The notes under the pieces are model-generated. The model saw only the letters and a program-made list of their open reading frames with translations, made no database searches and was not told the origin of the DNA. Of a stretch of 64,000 bases of DNA, positions 46,738 to 57,624 are shown in pieces. Made by a program: the position numbers and the translations under genes. Position 1 is the stretch's first letter. Every line of letters starts with the position of its first letter. Source of the DNA: Dulcicalothrix desertica PCC 7102 (GTDB lineage Bacteria; Cyanobacteriota; Cyanobacteriia; Cyanobacteriales; Nostocaceae); assembly GCF_003991905.1 (NCBI RefSeq), contig NZ_RSCL01000003.1, positions 91,092 to 155,091 of the forward strand, given 5' to 3'.

Positions 46738-47628
46738 ATGGCTGTTACAAAGAGTCCTCTACCTAAGTTTCTACAGCTTCCCCAAAATCCTAGTCTTTCG
46801 CAGAAGTTGATGTATGTGGGGTTGGCGTTAACTTTATTTTTTATATTGCTGGCGTTTTTTGCGCCTGTTTTACAAGCTATTGGAATTCTACAAAATCCTA
46901 CTGAGTTTCTTAGTAACCCTATGCATGAGGCGCCTTCTGGTAAGTACTGGTTTGGTACTAGTCGCCTGGGGTATGATGTGTTTTCTCGGACTATGTTCGG
47001 CGCCCAAGCTGCTTTACAAGTTGTAATAGTCGCGACGGCGTTAAGTATGGTTATTGGTGTTCCACTGGGAATGTTAAGTGGTTACACGGGCGGCAAGTTA
47101 GACAAAGTATTACTATTTATTATGGATAGTATTTATACTTTGCCGGGATTGTTGCTTTCGGTAACGCTAGCTTTTGTTGTTGGACGCGGAATATTAAACG
47201 CTGCTATCGCTATTAGTATTGCTTATATACCCCAGTATTATAGAGTTGTACGGAATCATACAGTTAGTGTGAAAACAGAGGTATTTATCGAAGCTGCTCA
47301 GGCAATGGGCGCCAACACTTGGCAGGTACTTAGCAAATATTTGTTTTTCAATGTTATCCAAAGTGTACCTGTACTCTTTACCCTTAATGCTGCGGATGCC
47401 ATTCTAGTGTTGGGTGGATTAGGATTTTTAGGACTAGGGCTTCCTGATGAAGTTCCTGAATGGGGGCATGATTTAAAGCAAGCTTTAGAAGCTTTACCTA
47501 CAGGAATTTGGTGGACTACTTTATTTCCGGGTTTAGCACTAACTTTGATGGTAGTAGGTTTATCCCTATTTGGTGAGGGGTTGAACGATTTGGTTAACCC
47601 ACGCTTACGAAAACAAATTAGGAATTAG
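46738..47628 (+). CDS. ABC transporter permease, DppC/OppC type
   Basis: A 296-residue inner-membrane protein with about six transmembrane helices. HWFGTSR-like text (SGKYWFGTSRLGYDVFSRTM) and the cytoplasmic EAA loop (FIEAAQAMGANTWQVLSKYL, then FFNVI) are typical of dipeptide/oligopeptide/nickel permeases. It would pair with a DppB-like permease and ATPases, none of which lie in the window. No signal of an operon is seen; the next gene is a small exported protein 160 bp downstream. The start ATG at 46738 follows a heptamer repeat with no clear ribosome site. Confidence 0.85.
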   Translation: MAVTKSPLPKFLQLPQNPSLSQKLMYVGLALTLFFILLAFFAPVLQAIGILQNPTEFLSNPMHEAPSGKYWFGTSRLGYDVFSRTMFGAQAALQVVIVATALSMVIGVPLGMLSGYTGGKLDKVLLFIMDSIYTLPGLLLSVTLAFVVGRGILNAAIAISIAYIPQYYRVVRNHTVSVKTEVFIEAAQAMGANTWQVLSKYLFFNVIQSVPVLFTLNAADAILVLGGLGFLGLGLPDEVPEWGHDLKQALEALPTGIWWTTLFPGLALTLMVVGLSLFGEGLNDLVNPRLRKQIRN

Positions 47629-47638
47629 TGTAGAAGAT

Positions 47639-47726
47639 CGTTGTAAGCACGTTGTAAGCACGTTGTAAGCACGTTGTAAGCACTTTAGTGCTTGTACATG
47701 AAAGCACTAAAGTGCTTACAACGTGC
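47639..47726. terminator. Four 11-bp direct repeats and a 24-bp perfect hairpin after the permease
   Basis: CGTTGTAAGCA is repeated four times (47639-47682). The last unit is part of a stem GCACGTTGTAAGCACTTTAG plus TGCT (47669-47692) matched perfectly by 47703-47726 across a ten-base loop. It lies 10 bp after the permease stop and would make a strong transcription stop, although no U-run follows. Confidence 0.65.
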
Positions 47727-47789
47727 CATAAATCCAATTTCATTTGTTAATCTATATATTTTGTTCTATTTATAACAGAGAGTCTGAAC

Positions 47790-47975
47790 GTGAAAGATAA
47801 GATGTCCTTGATTGCTGCTACGACTGGCGGTTTCATGCTTTCGGTTGCTTTAACCGGGATATTACATGGTAAGCCTGTAACTAATATTGCTAGTGAAGGT
47901 AGTTTTAATATTTCTCCTGTCACTTATGTGAATGTCAAAAAATCTGAAGTACACGAAGTGAAGAAATTAGGCTAG
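47790..47975 (+). CDS. Small exported or membrane-anchored hypothetical protein
   Basis: A 61-residue protein with one hydrophobic N-terminal segment (LIAATTGGFMLSVALTGIL) and a short polar tail (SPVTYVNVKKSEVHEVKKLG). GTGAAAG near the start and the spacing of 15 bp before the next gene (47991) suggest co-transcription with the ROK kinase. The function is unknown. Confidence 0.45.
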   Translation: MKDKMSLIAATTGGFMLSVALTGILHGKPVTNIASEGSFNISPVTYVNVKKSEVHEVKKLG

Positions 47976-47990
47976 GCAAAAAAACTACCA

Positions 47991-48908
47991 ATGACAAATA
48001 ATAATATTCAAGTTATTGGGATTGACCTAGGTGGAACAGCGATAAAGTTGGGGAGATTTACTGTTGACGGCGCCCTTTTACAGTCGATAACCGTTGCAAC
48101 TCCTCAACCTCCTGCTCCTGAAATGGTATTGAATGTAATAGTTAGCGCATTACAAGAACTGGATTCAAATAATCAAGCCGTTGCTATTGGTCTTGGAATG
48201 CCTGGACCAAGTGACCCAGAGGGACGAATTGCGCTAGTGTCTATTAATTTACCAGGTTGGCGTGATGTTCCGTTAGCTCAATGGTTAGAAGAAAAAACAG
48301 GCAAACCGACTATTTTGGCTAACGATGCTAACTGTGCTGGTTTAGGTGAAGCTTGGCTAGGCGCCGGTCGTCGGTTCAAAAATTTTATTATGCTGACCTT
48401 GGGTACTGGTGTTGGTGGCGCCGTCTTTATTGACGGTAAATTATTTATTGGACATCATGGCGCCGCAGGTGAACTTGGTTTAATTAGCTTACACTCAGAT
48501 GGTCCAGAATGTAACAGTGGCAACCAAGGCTCATTAGAACAATTTACTTCGATTCGGGCAATTAGGCGCCGTACTGGTAAAGAACCTTCGGAATTAGGGG
48601 AATTAGCAGAAACTGGTAATGTAGAAGCTTTAAACTTTTGGCAAGAATACGGCAGAGATTTAGGTATTGGTTTAACTAGTTTAATTTACGTGCTGACACC
48701 ACAAGCTATTTTAATTGGTGGTGGAGTAGGCGCCAGTGCAAAGTTTTTTATACCTAGTGCCAAAGCTGAAATTGAAAAGCGAGTCTTTATTACGTCGCGC
48801 GCTGGTTTAGAAATTTTACCAGCAGAGTTGGGTAATTCAGCAGGTATGTTAGGCGCCGCAAAATTGGCATTAACAAAAATAAATACCAAATTGTCATTAG
48901 TCACGTAG
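47991..48908 (+). CDS. ROK-family sugar kinase (glucokinase-like)
   Basis: A 305-residue kinase. ATP-binding GIDLGGTAIKLGRF, LANDANCAGLGEAWLGAGRR with the catalytic Asp, and TLGTGVGGAVFIDGK are all ROK hallmarks. The zinc-binding motif of classical ROK proteins (CXCGXXGCXE) is altered to ECNSGNQGSLEQF, retaining only one Cys. Likely phosphorylates glucose or a related sugar; cyanobacterial members of this kind often lack the full motif. Start ATG 47991. Confidence 0.85.
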   Translation: MTNNNIQVIGIDLGGTAIKLGRFTVDGALLQSITVATPQPPAPEMVLNVIVSALQELDSNNQAVAIGLGMPGPSDPEGRIALVSINLPGWRDVPLAQWLEEKTGKPTILANDANCAGLGEAWLGAGRRFKNFIMLTLGTGVGGAVFIDGKLFIGHHGAAGELGLISLHSDGPECNSGNQGSLEQFTSIRAIRRRTGKEPSELGELAETGNVEALNFWQEYGRDLGIGLTSLIYVLTPQAILIGGGVGASAKFFIPSAKAEIEKRVFITSRAGLEILPAELGNSAGMLGAAKLALTKINTKLSLVT

Positions 48909-48993
48909 CGTAATGCGGAGCCTTTGCCGCAGGCTAGAATCTAGATGCTTCACTACGTTCAGCATGACATTATTGATATTTTTTAAAAAACTA

Positions 48994-50322
48994 TCAAATA
49001 CTTAGAGGACGAATATATTTGGTCTCCAAATTTAGTTTACTATCCCAATCTTTTATTAAAGATTCATCTATAGTTTCTAATTCCGGGTGTTCCTCAATAT
49101 AAAAGTCTAAACCGCTATGTAAAACCCTCTTCGTATCTATCAAAGACATTTGTCTTGATTGAAAATTATTTCCGTTGACAAAATCACCCATGACCTCGCT
49201 ACCTTGGACTAAACGTTTAATTATTGTAGCTATAGCTAGGGGAGAATTATCGATAGTTATCCATTGTCTGCCTAATTCTTCTGCTACCGCAGCAGTGGTT
49301 CCACTTCCTGCAAATGCGTCTAGTATTAAATCTCCTGCATTCGATGAAGCAAGAATTATTCTTTTTATCAAATCTGGGTTCTTCTCTGTAGGATAACCGG
49401 TAATTTTAATATTTTGGTTGTGAGCGTCTTTATAATCAAGCCAAATATCTTGAACCCCTATGCCTTGACTGTTATCTAAATAAACTTTTCGTCTAGGGTT
49501 TCCTGTTGGAGACCAATATATTTCTCCTCTTGCATCCATTTCGTCCAATGTTTCAGGAGTATATTGCCAGTGTTTTCCAGGAGGGGGTAACATTCCTCTC
49601 CAAGGTTTACCTGTTGAACCTTTTCTAGTCCCAGGTGCATGAATAGGAACTTTTTTATATAGTCTTCCTGTTCCTTCTTCTACATATTGATATTCTTTTT
49701 TTATTGCTGCTTCTGTCCATGCTTCAAACGGCTGGTTCCATGTGTATTTGTCGGTCTTTGTATAAAATAATATGTAATCAGCAACATTTCCGTACTGCTT
49801 ACGTGTGTAGTTTTTGGGATTACATTTTTTCCTTGTTATCCAGTTACGGAAATTTCTGGCGCCAAATATTTCGTCCATGATAATTTTTACTGGAAAAGCC
49901 ATGTTTTCGTCTAGATGGACATATATGGCGCCTTGCTCAGATAAAAGTTCTTTTAGTAGTATTAGTCTCTGACGCAAAAATTCTAAATATACTGCTCCTT
50001 CCATGCAGTCGTGGTAAGCATGGTCGCTTTTACGAGATTCAAAGCTGCTTCCTGTTGCGTAGGGAGGGTCTATGTAGATTAATCCAACTTTTCCAGCAAC
50101 GGTAGGGTCTTTTAATAAGGAGCTTAATACCCTTAAATTTTCTCCGTAGATTAATTTATTTTTCAGGTTTTTGTCTACGGTGACGACATGCTTTAATTTG
50201 GCTGGTTGAGTTTTTAATACGTGTTCTGCTGGAATTTTGCCTTCGTAATTTAATTGAAAGGATATATTTGTATTTATCGAGTTACTGATATAAGCGTTTT
50301 TACCAGGTATCCCTGTTGCCAT
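48994..50322 (-). CDS. Orphan site-specific DNA methyltransferase (beta-group, N6-adenine or N4-cytosine)
   Basis: A 442-residue enzyme. Motif IV DPPYATG and the SAM motif (ILDAFAGSGTTAAVAEELGR) occur in the beta-class order, with IV before I. The central region contains HAPGTRKGSTGKPWRGMLPP and LDEMDARGEIYWSPTG, of the type seen in type III Mod-like enzymes. There is no restriction endonuclease gene next to it. Only a short fragment of an upstream gene survives at 50397-50532. DPPY most often means N6-methyladenine. The recognition site is not known. Confidence 0.85.
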   Translation of the reverse strand: MATGIPGKNAYISNSINTNISFQLNYEGKIPAEHVLKTQPAKLKHVVTVDKNLKNKLIYGENLRVLSSLLKDPTVAGKVGLIYIDPPYATGSSFESRKSDHAYHDCMEGAVYLEFLRQRLILLKELLSEQGAIYVHLDENMAFPVKIIMDEIFGARNFRNWITRKKCNPKNYTRKQYGNVADYILFYTKTDKYTWNQPFEAWTEAAIKKEYQYVEEGTGRLYKKVPIHAPGTRKGSTGKPWRGMLPPPGKHWQYTPETLDEMDARGEIYWSPTGNPRRKVYLDNSQGIGVQDIWLDYKDAHNQNIKITGYPTEKNPDLIKRIILASSNAGDLILDAFAGSGTTAAVAEELGRQWITIDNSPLAIATIIKRLVQGSEVMGDFVNGNNFQSRQMSLIDTKRVLHSGLDFYIEEHPELETIDESLIKDWDSKLNLETKYIRPLSI

Positions 50323-50396
50323 GTGAGATGTTTTATTTTATTGGTACATTTGTCTATATTACCTGATAGATAAACAAAGGTGAAGTATTTACTTGG

Positions 50397-50532
50397 TCAT
50401 GCTTCAAATGCTTCCAACATTTCATCAGGCAAAATTTTCCGAGCAGTCATGCATCTAAAGAAATAATTACTTAATCTTTGAGGCGCCTGCAAATTTCGCT
50501 AATCGAATATATTTTCCCTTTAGTTTTGAATT
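50397..50532 (-). pseudogene. Short C-terminal remnant upstream of the DNA methyltransferase gene
   Basis: About 40 codons open on the minus strand: KGKYIRLAKFAGASRLSNYF, then MTARKILPDEMLEAFEA with a TGA. It has no start; to the left it runs into a family E repeat (50537-50570). It could be the tail of a gene once upstream of the methyltransferase in the same operon. Family unknown. Confidence 0.35.
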
Positions 50533-50536
50533 ATAA

Positions 50537-50570
50537 TGTTGGGTTGCGCGCTCCGTTTCACCCAACCTAC
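50537..50570. repeat. Interspersed repeat family E
   Basis: TGTTGGGTTGCGCGCTCCG with CACCCAACCTAC. Related to 15953-15985, 16461-16492 and 44314-44343. Confidence 0.75.
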
Positions 50571-50604
50571 TTTACTACCTGGCTCAGCACTCAGCACTTT
50601 TTAC

Positions 50605-51021
50605 TTACATAGAGTATCCTGTGGCTTTTTCTATGTAGTCGATGACTTTTTGGTATGATTCGGGGTTGCTGACGGGGTTGATGATAATAGGTATTGTGCT
50701 ATCGGGTAGCCAAAAGGTAATTCTACCATTGGGTTCGCGGCAAAATGAACTGATACATTTTAGGTTGATTATGTACTCGTTTCTTTCGTATATTATTTTT
50801 ACCCAATATGTATTTTCAGGCAATTGTGTAACTTTTTCGGTGTAGTTAAGAATTTTTTGGTAGTCTTTTGGGTTACTTTGCGGGTTTATCACAATTGGAA
50901 TAGCGTTATCTGGTAGCCAAAATGTTACTCTACTGTTCGGTTCGCGGCAAAAGGCACTGACGCACTCAAAGTCTACTATGTACTCGTTGCGGTCAAATAG
51001 TACTTTTTCCCAGTGCGCCAC
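50605..51021 (-). CDS. Hypothetical protein made of two similar halves
   Basis: A 138-residue protein in which residues about 1-66 and 70-135 are near copies: first half FDRNEYIVDFECVSAFCREP and VTFWLPDNAIPIVINP; second half YERNEYIINLKCISSFCREP and ITFWLPDSTIPIIINP. A tandem duplication, so the domain is about 65 residues long and beta-rich. No known family was recognised. It lies between the methyltransferase and pyrG on the same strand, with a heptamer repeat AGTGCTG upstream (51045-51083). Confidence 0.7.
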   Translation of the reverse strand: MAHWEKVLFDRNEYIVDFECVSAFCREPNSRVTFWLPDNAIPIVINPQSNPKDYQKILNYTEKVTQLPENTYWVKIIYERNEYIINLKCISSFCREPNGRITFWLPDSTIPIIINPVSNPESYQKVIDYIEKATGYSM

Positions 51022-51044
51022 GATTTTCTCCCATTAATAGTTAA

Positions 51045-51130
51045 AAGTGCTGAGTGCTGAGTGCTGAGTGCTGAGTGCTGAGAAAACAATTAATAACTCC
51101 TAACTCATAACTCATAACTCATAACTCTTA
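51045..51130. repeat. Heptamer repeats AGTGCTG and ACTCATA
   Basis: Five consecutive AGTGCTG units (51045-51083) and, after it, four ACTCATA/ACTCCTA units (51088-51130). Typical cyanobacterial short tandem repeats between the two-half protein gene and pyrG. Confidence 0.85.
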
Positions 51131-51147
51131 ATTCAGCACTCAATACT

Positions 51148-52788
<1,641 letters not shown>

Positions 52789-52846
52789 TCAATTATCAAA
52801 TTTTAGCAACTTCTGTAAAAGACACCCCGTCATTGTGCCACAGTAA

Positions 52847-54703
52847 ATGTTATGTTCTTATTTATTTAGTGGCGTGAAACCCGTTTTAGGATTATTCTTA
52901 ATTAGCTCAATACTCACCCCCTATAGCGTTTTGGCTAGTACACAATCCCTTAAGGTTGTTTACCCGCGAACCAATCACAAAACAAGTGCCGATAGAATCT
53001 TCTTCATTGGCACGGCGCCGTCAACCGGACAAGTTTTAATTAATGGTAAGCTAATCAAAAGAAGTCAGAGTGGTCATTTTGCACCAAGCTTACCGCTCTC
53101 GATTGGGGAAAATAACTTTACAATTCGTTACCAAAATCAAGAATTGTTGATCAAAGTAACGCGGTTGAGTATACAACCGGAAATTCCCACTAGAGCTACG
53201 TTTGCTCCAAATTCTCTCACACCATCCGTTGATATTGCCCGATTACCAGGAGAAACTGTATGTTTTAGTGCCGTTGCACCTCCTGCTTCAAAAGTAAGAG
53301 TCAAACTTGGTTTACAAACAATTTCTCTTTTACCTCAACCACAAATTGCACAACTTCCCGATAATAAAGCAGCTTTAACAGGAAGGAACCAACCAATTGC
53401 GAGTTCGAGCGTTAGTAAGTATGAAGGCTGCACCACTGTTGGACAATCCAGTCAACAAACAGGTACGTTACTTTATGGCAATAACATTATCTCAGGTACA
53501 GTTATTCCAGATACTCCCACTTTGATTGAGTTAGGTAAACCGGAATTCCAACTAACTACTAACGGTAAGACTGTTACCCAAACTGGTACTGGTAATATTA
53601 CCGTACTTCCAAGAGCGCAATTGCAAGTAGCTGAAGTTACATCCGACGCTGGTGTCGCAAGAACTGGATCCAGTACCGACTTTTCTCGGCTTACACCTCT
53701 ACCAAAAGGTACAAGGGCATCAATTACCGGAAGAGACGGTGATTGGTTACGCTTAGATTACGGCGCTTGGATTAATAGTAAAGAGACTCGTATTATACCA
53801 GGTAGTGTAGCACCACGCACAATTATTCGCAGTGTTGGCTATCGGAATTTACAGGGCAAAACTGAGATAGTTTTTCCTCTACAGGTACCTGTTCCTGTCA
53901 GTGTCCAGCAAGGTGACAAGTCTCTGACTTTGACTCTTTATAACACCACTGCACAAACCGATACGTTCCGCACTGACAATAACCCAATTATTTCACGTCT
54001 TGATTGGCAACAAGTCAACCCAAATCAAGTTCAATACACTTTCAACCTCAAGACAAATCAACAGTGGGGTTACAAACTTCGCTATGAAGGCACTAGCTTA
54101 GTTTTAACAATGCGTCACCCCCCCACTCAAACTGGACGCAAACCATTATCTGGTGTCAAAGTACTACTCGACCCAGGACATGGTGGTGCTGAATCTGGCG
54201 CCACTGGTCCTGAAGGTACTTTAGAAAAAGATGTTAATTTAGTTATTTCTAGGTTAATACGCTCAGACTTAATCAAACGTGGCGCCACTGTAGTCATGAC
54301 GCGCAACTCAGATGTAGAACTCTCACTAGTTGACCGTCAAAAAATTATTGACGCAGAAGAACCTACAATCGCTTTATCTGTTCACCATAACTCGTTACCC
54401 GATAATGGTGATGCCGAAAACATTAAAGGATTTGGTACGTTTTGGTACAATACGCAAGCACACGACTTAGCTTTATTTTTACATAACTATGTAGTAGAAA
54501 AAATTAGGCGCCCTTCTTATGGAGTATTTTGGAATAACTTAGCGCTAACACGTCCCGCGAGTTCTCCATCTGTACTACTAGAGCTAGGGTTTATGAGTAA
54601 TCCTAATGAAATAGAACTAATTACCAACCCTGAAGACCAAAAGAAGATGGCACGCACTATTTCTAATGGTATCGCCGAGTGGTTTAAGAAAAATCGCAAA
54701 TAA
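52847..54703 (+). CDS. N-acetylmuramoyl-L-alanine amidase (AmiC-like) with SH3-type region
   Basis: A 618-residue exported enzyme. An N-terminal hydrophobic segment (PVLGLFLISSILTPYSVLA) is a signal peptide. Residues about 60-250 are beta-rich, about 265-310 SH3-like (VARTGSSTDFSRLTPLPKGT), and about 440-615 form the Amidase_3 domain with zinc ligands in LLDPGHGGAESGA and HHNSLP, and the catalytic Glu in VLLELGFMSNPNE. Such proteins split septal peptidoglycan and in filamentous cyanobacteria make nanopores between cells. Start ATG 52847. Confidence 0.9.
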   Translation: MLCSYLFSGVKPVLGLFLISSILTPYSVLASTQSLKVVYPRTNHKTSADRIFFIGTAPSTGQVLINGKLIKRSQSGHFAPSLPLSIGENNFTIRYQNQELLIKVTRLSIQPEIPTRATFAPNSLTPSVDIARLPGETVCFSAVAPPASKVRVKLGLQTISLLPQPQIAQLPDNKAALTGRNQPIASSSVSKYEGCTTVGQSSQQTGTLLYGNNIISGTVIPDTPTLIELGKPEFQLTTNGKTVTQTGTGNITVLPRAQLQVAEVTSDAGVARTGSSTDFSRLTPLPKGTRASITGRDGDWLRLDYGAWINSKETRIIPGSVAPRTIIRSVGYRNLQGKTEIVFPLQVPVPVSVQQGDKSLTLTLYNTTAQTDTFRTDNNPIISRLDWQQVNPNQVQYTFNLKTNQQWGYKLRYEGTSLVLTMRHPPTQTGRKPLSGVKVLLDPGHGGAESGATGPEGTLEKDVNLVISRLIRSDLIKRGATVVMTRNSDVELSLVDRQKIIDAEEPTIALSVHHNSLPDNGDAENIKGFGTFWYNTQAHDLALFLHNYVVEKIRRPSYGVFWNNLALTRPASSPSVLLELGFMSNPNEIELITNPEDQKKMARTISNGIAEWFKKNRK

Positions 54704-54710
54704 TACTTAG

Positions 54711-54737
54711 GAAATAAGAACCCCAGTTTCTTATTTC
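54711..54737 (+). terminator. Hairpin after the amidase gene
   Basis: GAAATAAGAA pairs with TTCTTATTTC across CCCCAGT, 8 bp after the stop. The stem is AT-rich and not followed by a strict T-run, so only a weak terminator candidate. Confidence 0.45.
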
Positions 54738-55313
54738 TTAATCTTTGTATTCCTAAGCACACAAACGCGAAAAGTTTTTTAAGATAAGTATAAGTAATTT
54801 AAAAGTTTGACAAAGCGTATATTAAGACAGCTTTATATTATTGTTATTTTTAAGTGAATCCCCTCATTGACAAGGGTTAGAGGTTATGCAAACTCGATTA
54901 ATCGCTGATATGTTTGTGTATTTTAATTAATTAAACAAAGTTGGTATATAAAAATATGGCAATAATGAGATACTTATTTATCAGTAGATATTCTCTTCAT
55001 ATCGGCGGAGATTGCGTAAGTATTTGACTGTAACGTTTGTAAGTTTTTATCCGTTACGAATGTTACATTTTCGTGAAGTTGTGATTAAATGTTATTACAA
55101 AAATATTTTTGGGCATAATGAGACATTTGACTATATAGTAGTCTTTGCTACATAATCATTTGTACTCAAATATACACGCTGAAGTGCATTTACCTTAGTG
55201 AATGTACTAGATTCTGATGACTTGATAGCATGTGCAATTTTTTTGTCTACATATTCAACGTTTGTACGCACTAAAGCGAAAGTTATTTAATAATGTAGTA
55301 AGAGGAAAACCCA
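54738..55313. other. Intergenic region before the lectin-repeat gene
   Basis: AT-rich, nearly 580 bp. No gene, no family repeat and no riboswitch were recognised. A long leader may regulate the secreted protein gene at 55314. Confidence 0.45.
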
Positions 55314-57557
55314 GTGTCTAATTCATTAAAGCACCAACTCAAAGAGTATTACCAACGAAGTCTGTCGCTATCAACAGAATTACCGATATCATCTTCTCCA
55401 ACTCCGTTAAGTGCTTCTTCTAGTTCAAGTTCTGCTGTTGCTGCGGATGTTAGCGGGGGGTTAGGAAATATTTCTGGCAATATTAATTACAGGGGTACTG
55501 CTCCACAAGTTGTTGACTCAGATTTAACTATCACCAATGTTGGTACACTCAATGGCGCACGGGTGTTAATTGGTAACTTTGATGCCAGTAAAGACCGTTT
55601 AGGTATTGATGGAGCTACAAGTGGTAGTAGTCCAGATGGAGTTAATTGGAACTACGACCAAGCAAGAGGTGTGCTGACCTTAGATTCAGCGACTGCCCTT
55701 AGTTCTGATGTTTACCAAGGTTTATTGCGTCGAGTTACGTATGCTAATACTGATGGCAGCAACCCAGGAGCAGCGCGCAATATTCAATTCTCTTTAGGTA
55801 ATTTGCTTGCAAATCCAGAAAATGGGCATTTTTACGAGTTTGTAACGGGTGAAAATAATGTTGGTATTTCTTGGACTGATGCCAGAACTGCTGCTGAGGG
55901 TCGTAACTATTTAGGAAAACGAGGGTATTTAGCTACAATCACCACTCAAGCTGAACAAGATTTTATTCAAAGTCGAGTTAGTGGTAATGGTTGGATAGGC
56001 GCCAGTGACGCAATAACCGAAGGAGACTGGAGATGGGTAACGGGGCCTGAAGGTTTAGAGGCAGACACCAGTGGTATTGGAAGGTTATATTGGCGAGGGA
56101 CTAGTACAGGTGCTGCAATTGATGGGCGCTACAACAACTGGGATTTACAAAGGAATGAGCCTAACAACTCGACTGATGGTGGTAAACCTGACGGTGAAGA
56201 TTATGCCCACATAGTTGGAAATGCGAATGCTGGAAATATAGGTAAGTGGAATGACCTTCCTAACCAGCAAGATTATACTAATTTTGCTGCTTATAGACCC
56301 CAAGGTTACGTCGTCGAGTACGGTGGTTTACCAACAGATTCTTCACCAACTGTTAGTGCTAGCGTCACACTTAACTTTACTGGCGCCGTTGGTAATGCTG
56401 GTACTCCCGCTGTTGGTGCCTCATCAAGGGTTCCTAATTTTGGTGGTACTCCCAACGCTAGTGGCTTTAATACACCTGAAATACTATGGCGCAATTATGG
56501 TAATGGAAGCCTCAGTGGGGGGAATGCTGTTTGGGGTATTAATTACGACCCTGCAAACCCAACTAACCCCTTTAGCTTGAGTACAGACACAAGACTAACT
56601 AAGGCCATTCGAGAAGTAAGAGACACTGATTGGGAAATTGAAGGTTTGTATGACGTAGATAACAACGGTATTACCGATATTTTCTGGCGCAATTATGGGA
56701 ATGGACCCGACAGTGGTAAAAATGCTGTTTGGTTTATGACATTTGACGCTAACACTGGTATTGATGTTGATTTATCCAGCACAACTAGAACTCAGACTCT
56801 TCGTCCTGTAGAAGATACAAACTGGGAAATGGAAGGGGTGACAAACTTTGGTGGCAGCAGTGGACCTCAGATTCTTTGGCGCAATTACAGAACTGGTGAT
56901 ATAGCTATATGGGCATATAACTATGATTCTAACGTTGCTGGAACTGGCGCCCTTACTCTTGACCTCAGCAGAAGCAGAACTCTCGCTCGGAGAGTTCCTA
57001 CTGACTGGACTATCGAAGGCTGGGCTGACTTTAATAATGACGCTATTCCCGATATTCTCTGGCGTAATTATAGAACTGGCGAAAATGCTATCTGGAAATT
57101 AAATAATACTACCACGGGTAACAATCCTTACTTTAATGACGCTGATGGGTACGTTATTACTCCTATCGCTGACACTCAGTGGGAAGTTGCAGATGTAATT
57201 GACTTTGATACAGATGGTGTTGCTGATATTCTCTGGCGCAATTACCGCACTGGCGGAATTGGTATTTGGGGAATGCAAAATAGCGGTGACTATGACCCAG
57301 CCGAGACAAACGCCATTATTACTCCTCCTGTCACAGATACCCAGTGGCGCATTGATGGAACTGCCGACTTTACAGGAGATGGTGTACCTGACTGGGTATG
57401 GCGCAACTACCGTACTGGTGAAACTAATATGTGGGCCATGAAGCGTGATGCAAGCAACGGCGACCGCTATGCTTTCGATGCTGGTTCTGTTATTTTCAGA
57501 GTTGAGGATGTAACTTGGGAAATTGAAGGCCCTAGCCCATCACGTGACAGAGTGTAA
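55314..57557 (+). CDS. Large C-type-lectin and FG-GAP/VCBS-like repeat protein
   Basis: 747 residues from GTG 55314 (AGAGGAAAACCCA upstream). The N-terminus is Ser-rich and has no signal peptide (SLSLSTELPISSSPTP), so export by a type I-like system is possible. A C-type-lectin domain covers about 175-345 (GHFYEFVTGENNVGISWTDA, WDLQRNEPNN, DYTNFAAY). About 380-745 hold seven repeats ending ILWRNY.TG...IW.., like FG-GAP/VCBS beta-propeller units with ADFNNDAIPDILWRNYRTG-type calcium sites. Probably a cell-surface or matrix protein that binds carbohydrate. A strong hairpin terminator follows. Confidence 0.8.
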   Translation: MSNSLKHQLKEYYQRSLSLSTELPISSSPTPLSASSSSSSAVAADVSGGLGNISGNINYRGTAPQVVDSDLTITNVGTLNGARVLIGNFDASKDRLGIDGATSGSSPDGVNWNYDQARGVLTLDSATALSSDVYQGLLRRVTYANTDGSNPGAARNIQFSLGNLLANPENGHFYEFVTGENNVGISWTDARTAAEGRNYLGKRGYLATITTQAEQDFIQSRVSGNGWIGASDAITEGDWRWVTGPEGLEADTSGIGRLYWRGTSTGAAIDGRYNNWDLQRNEPNNSTDGGKPDGEDYAHIVGNANAGNIGKWNDLPNQQDYTNFAAYRPQGYVVEYGGLPTDSSPTVSASVTLNFTGAVGNAGTPAVGASSRVPNFGGTPNASGFNTPEILWRNYGNGSLSGGNAVWGINYDPANPTNPFSLSTDTRLTKAIREVRDTDWEIEGLYDVDNNGITDIFWRNYGNGPDSGKNAVWFMTFDANTGIDVDLSSTTRTQTLRPVEDTNWEMEGVTNFGGSSGPQILWRNYRTGDIAIWAYNYDSNVAGTGALTLDLSRSRTLARRVPTDWTIEGWADFNNDAIPDILWRNYRTGENAIWKLNNTTTGNNPYFNDADGYVITPIADTQWEVADVIDFDTDGVADILWRNYRTGGIGIWGMQNSGDYDPAETNAIITPPVTDTQWRIDGTADFTGDGVPDWVWRNYRTGETNMWAMKRDASNGDRYAFDAGSVIFRVEDVTWEIEGPSPSRDRV

Positions 57558-57589
57558 AATTACTATCAAATGTGTAGTTATTAAATGAT

Positions 57590-57624
57590 TATGCAGAGGC
57601 GCCTTACTGAGGTGTCTCTGCATA
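57590..57624 (+). terminator. Hairpin terminator of the lectin-repeat gene
   Basis: TATGCAGAG pairs with CTCTGCATA across a 17-base loop that includes GGCGCC, 33 bp after the stop. Confidence 0.7.

Noticed and set aside
48994-50322. Idea that the orphan methylase acts on GGCGCC
   Set aside because: The DPPY motif usually marks adenine methylation and GGCGCC has no adenine; no evidence links the two.
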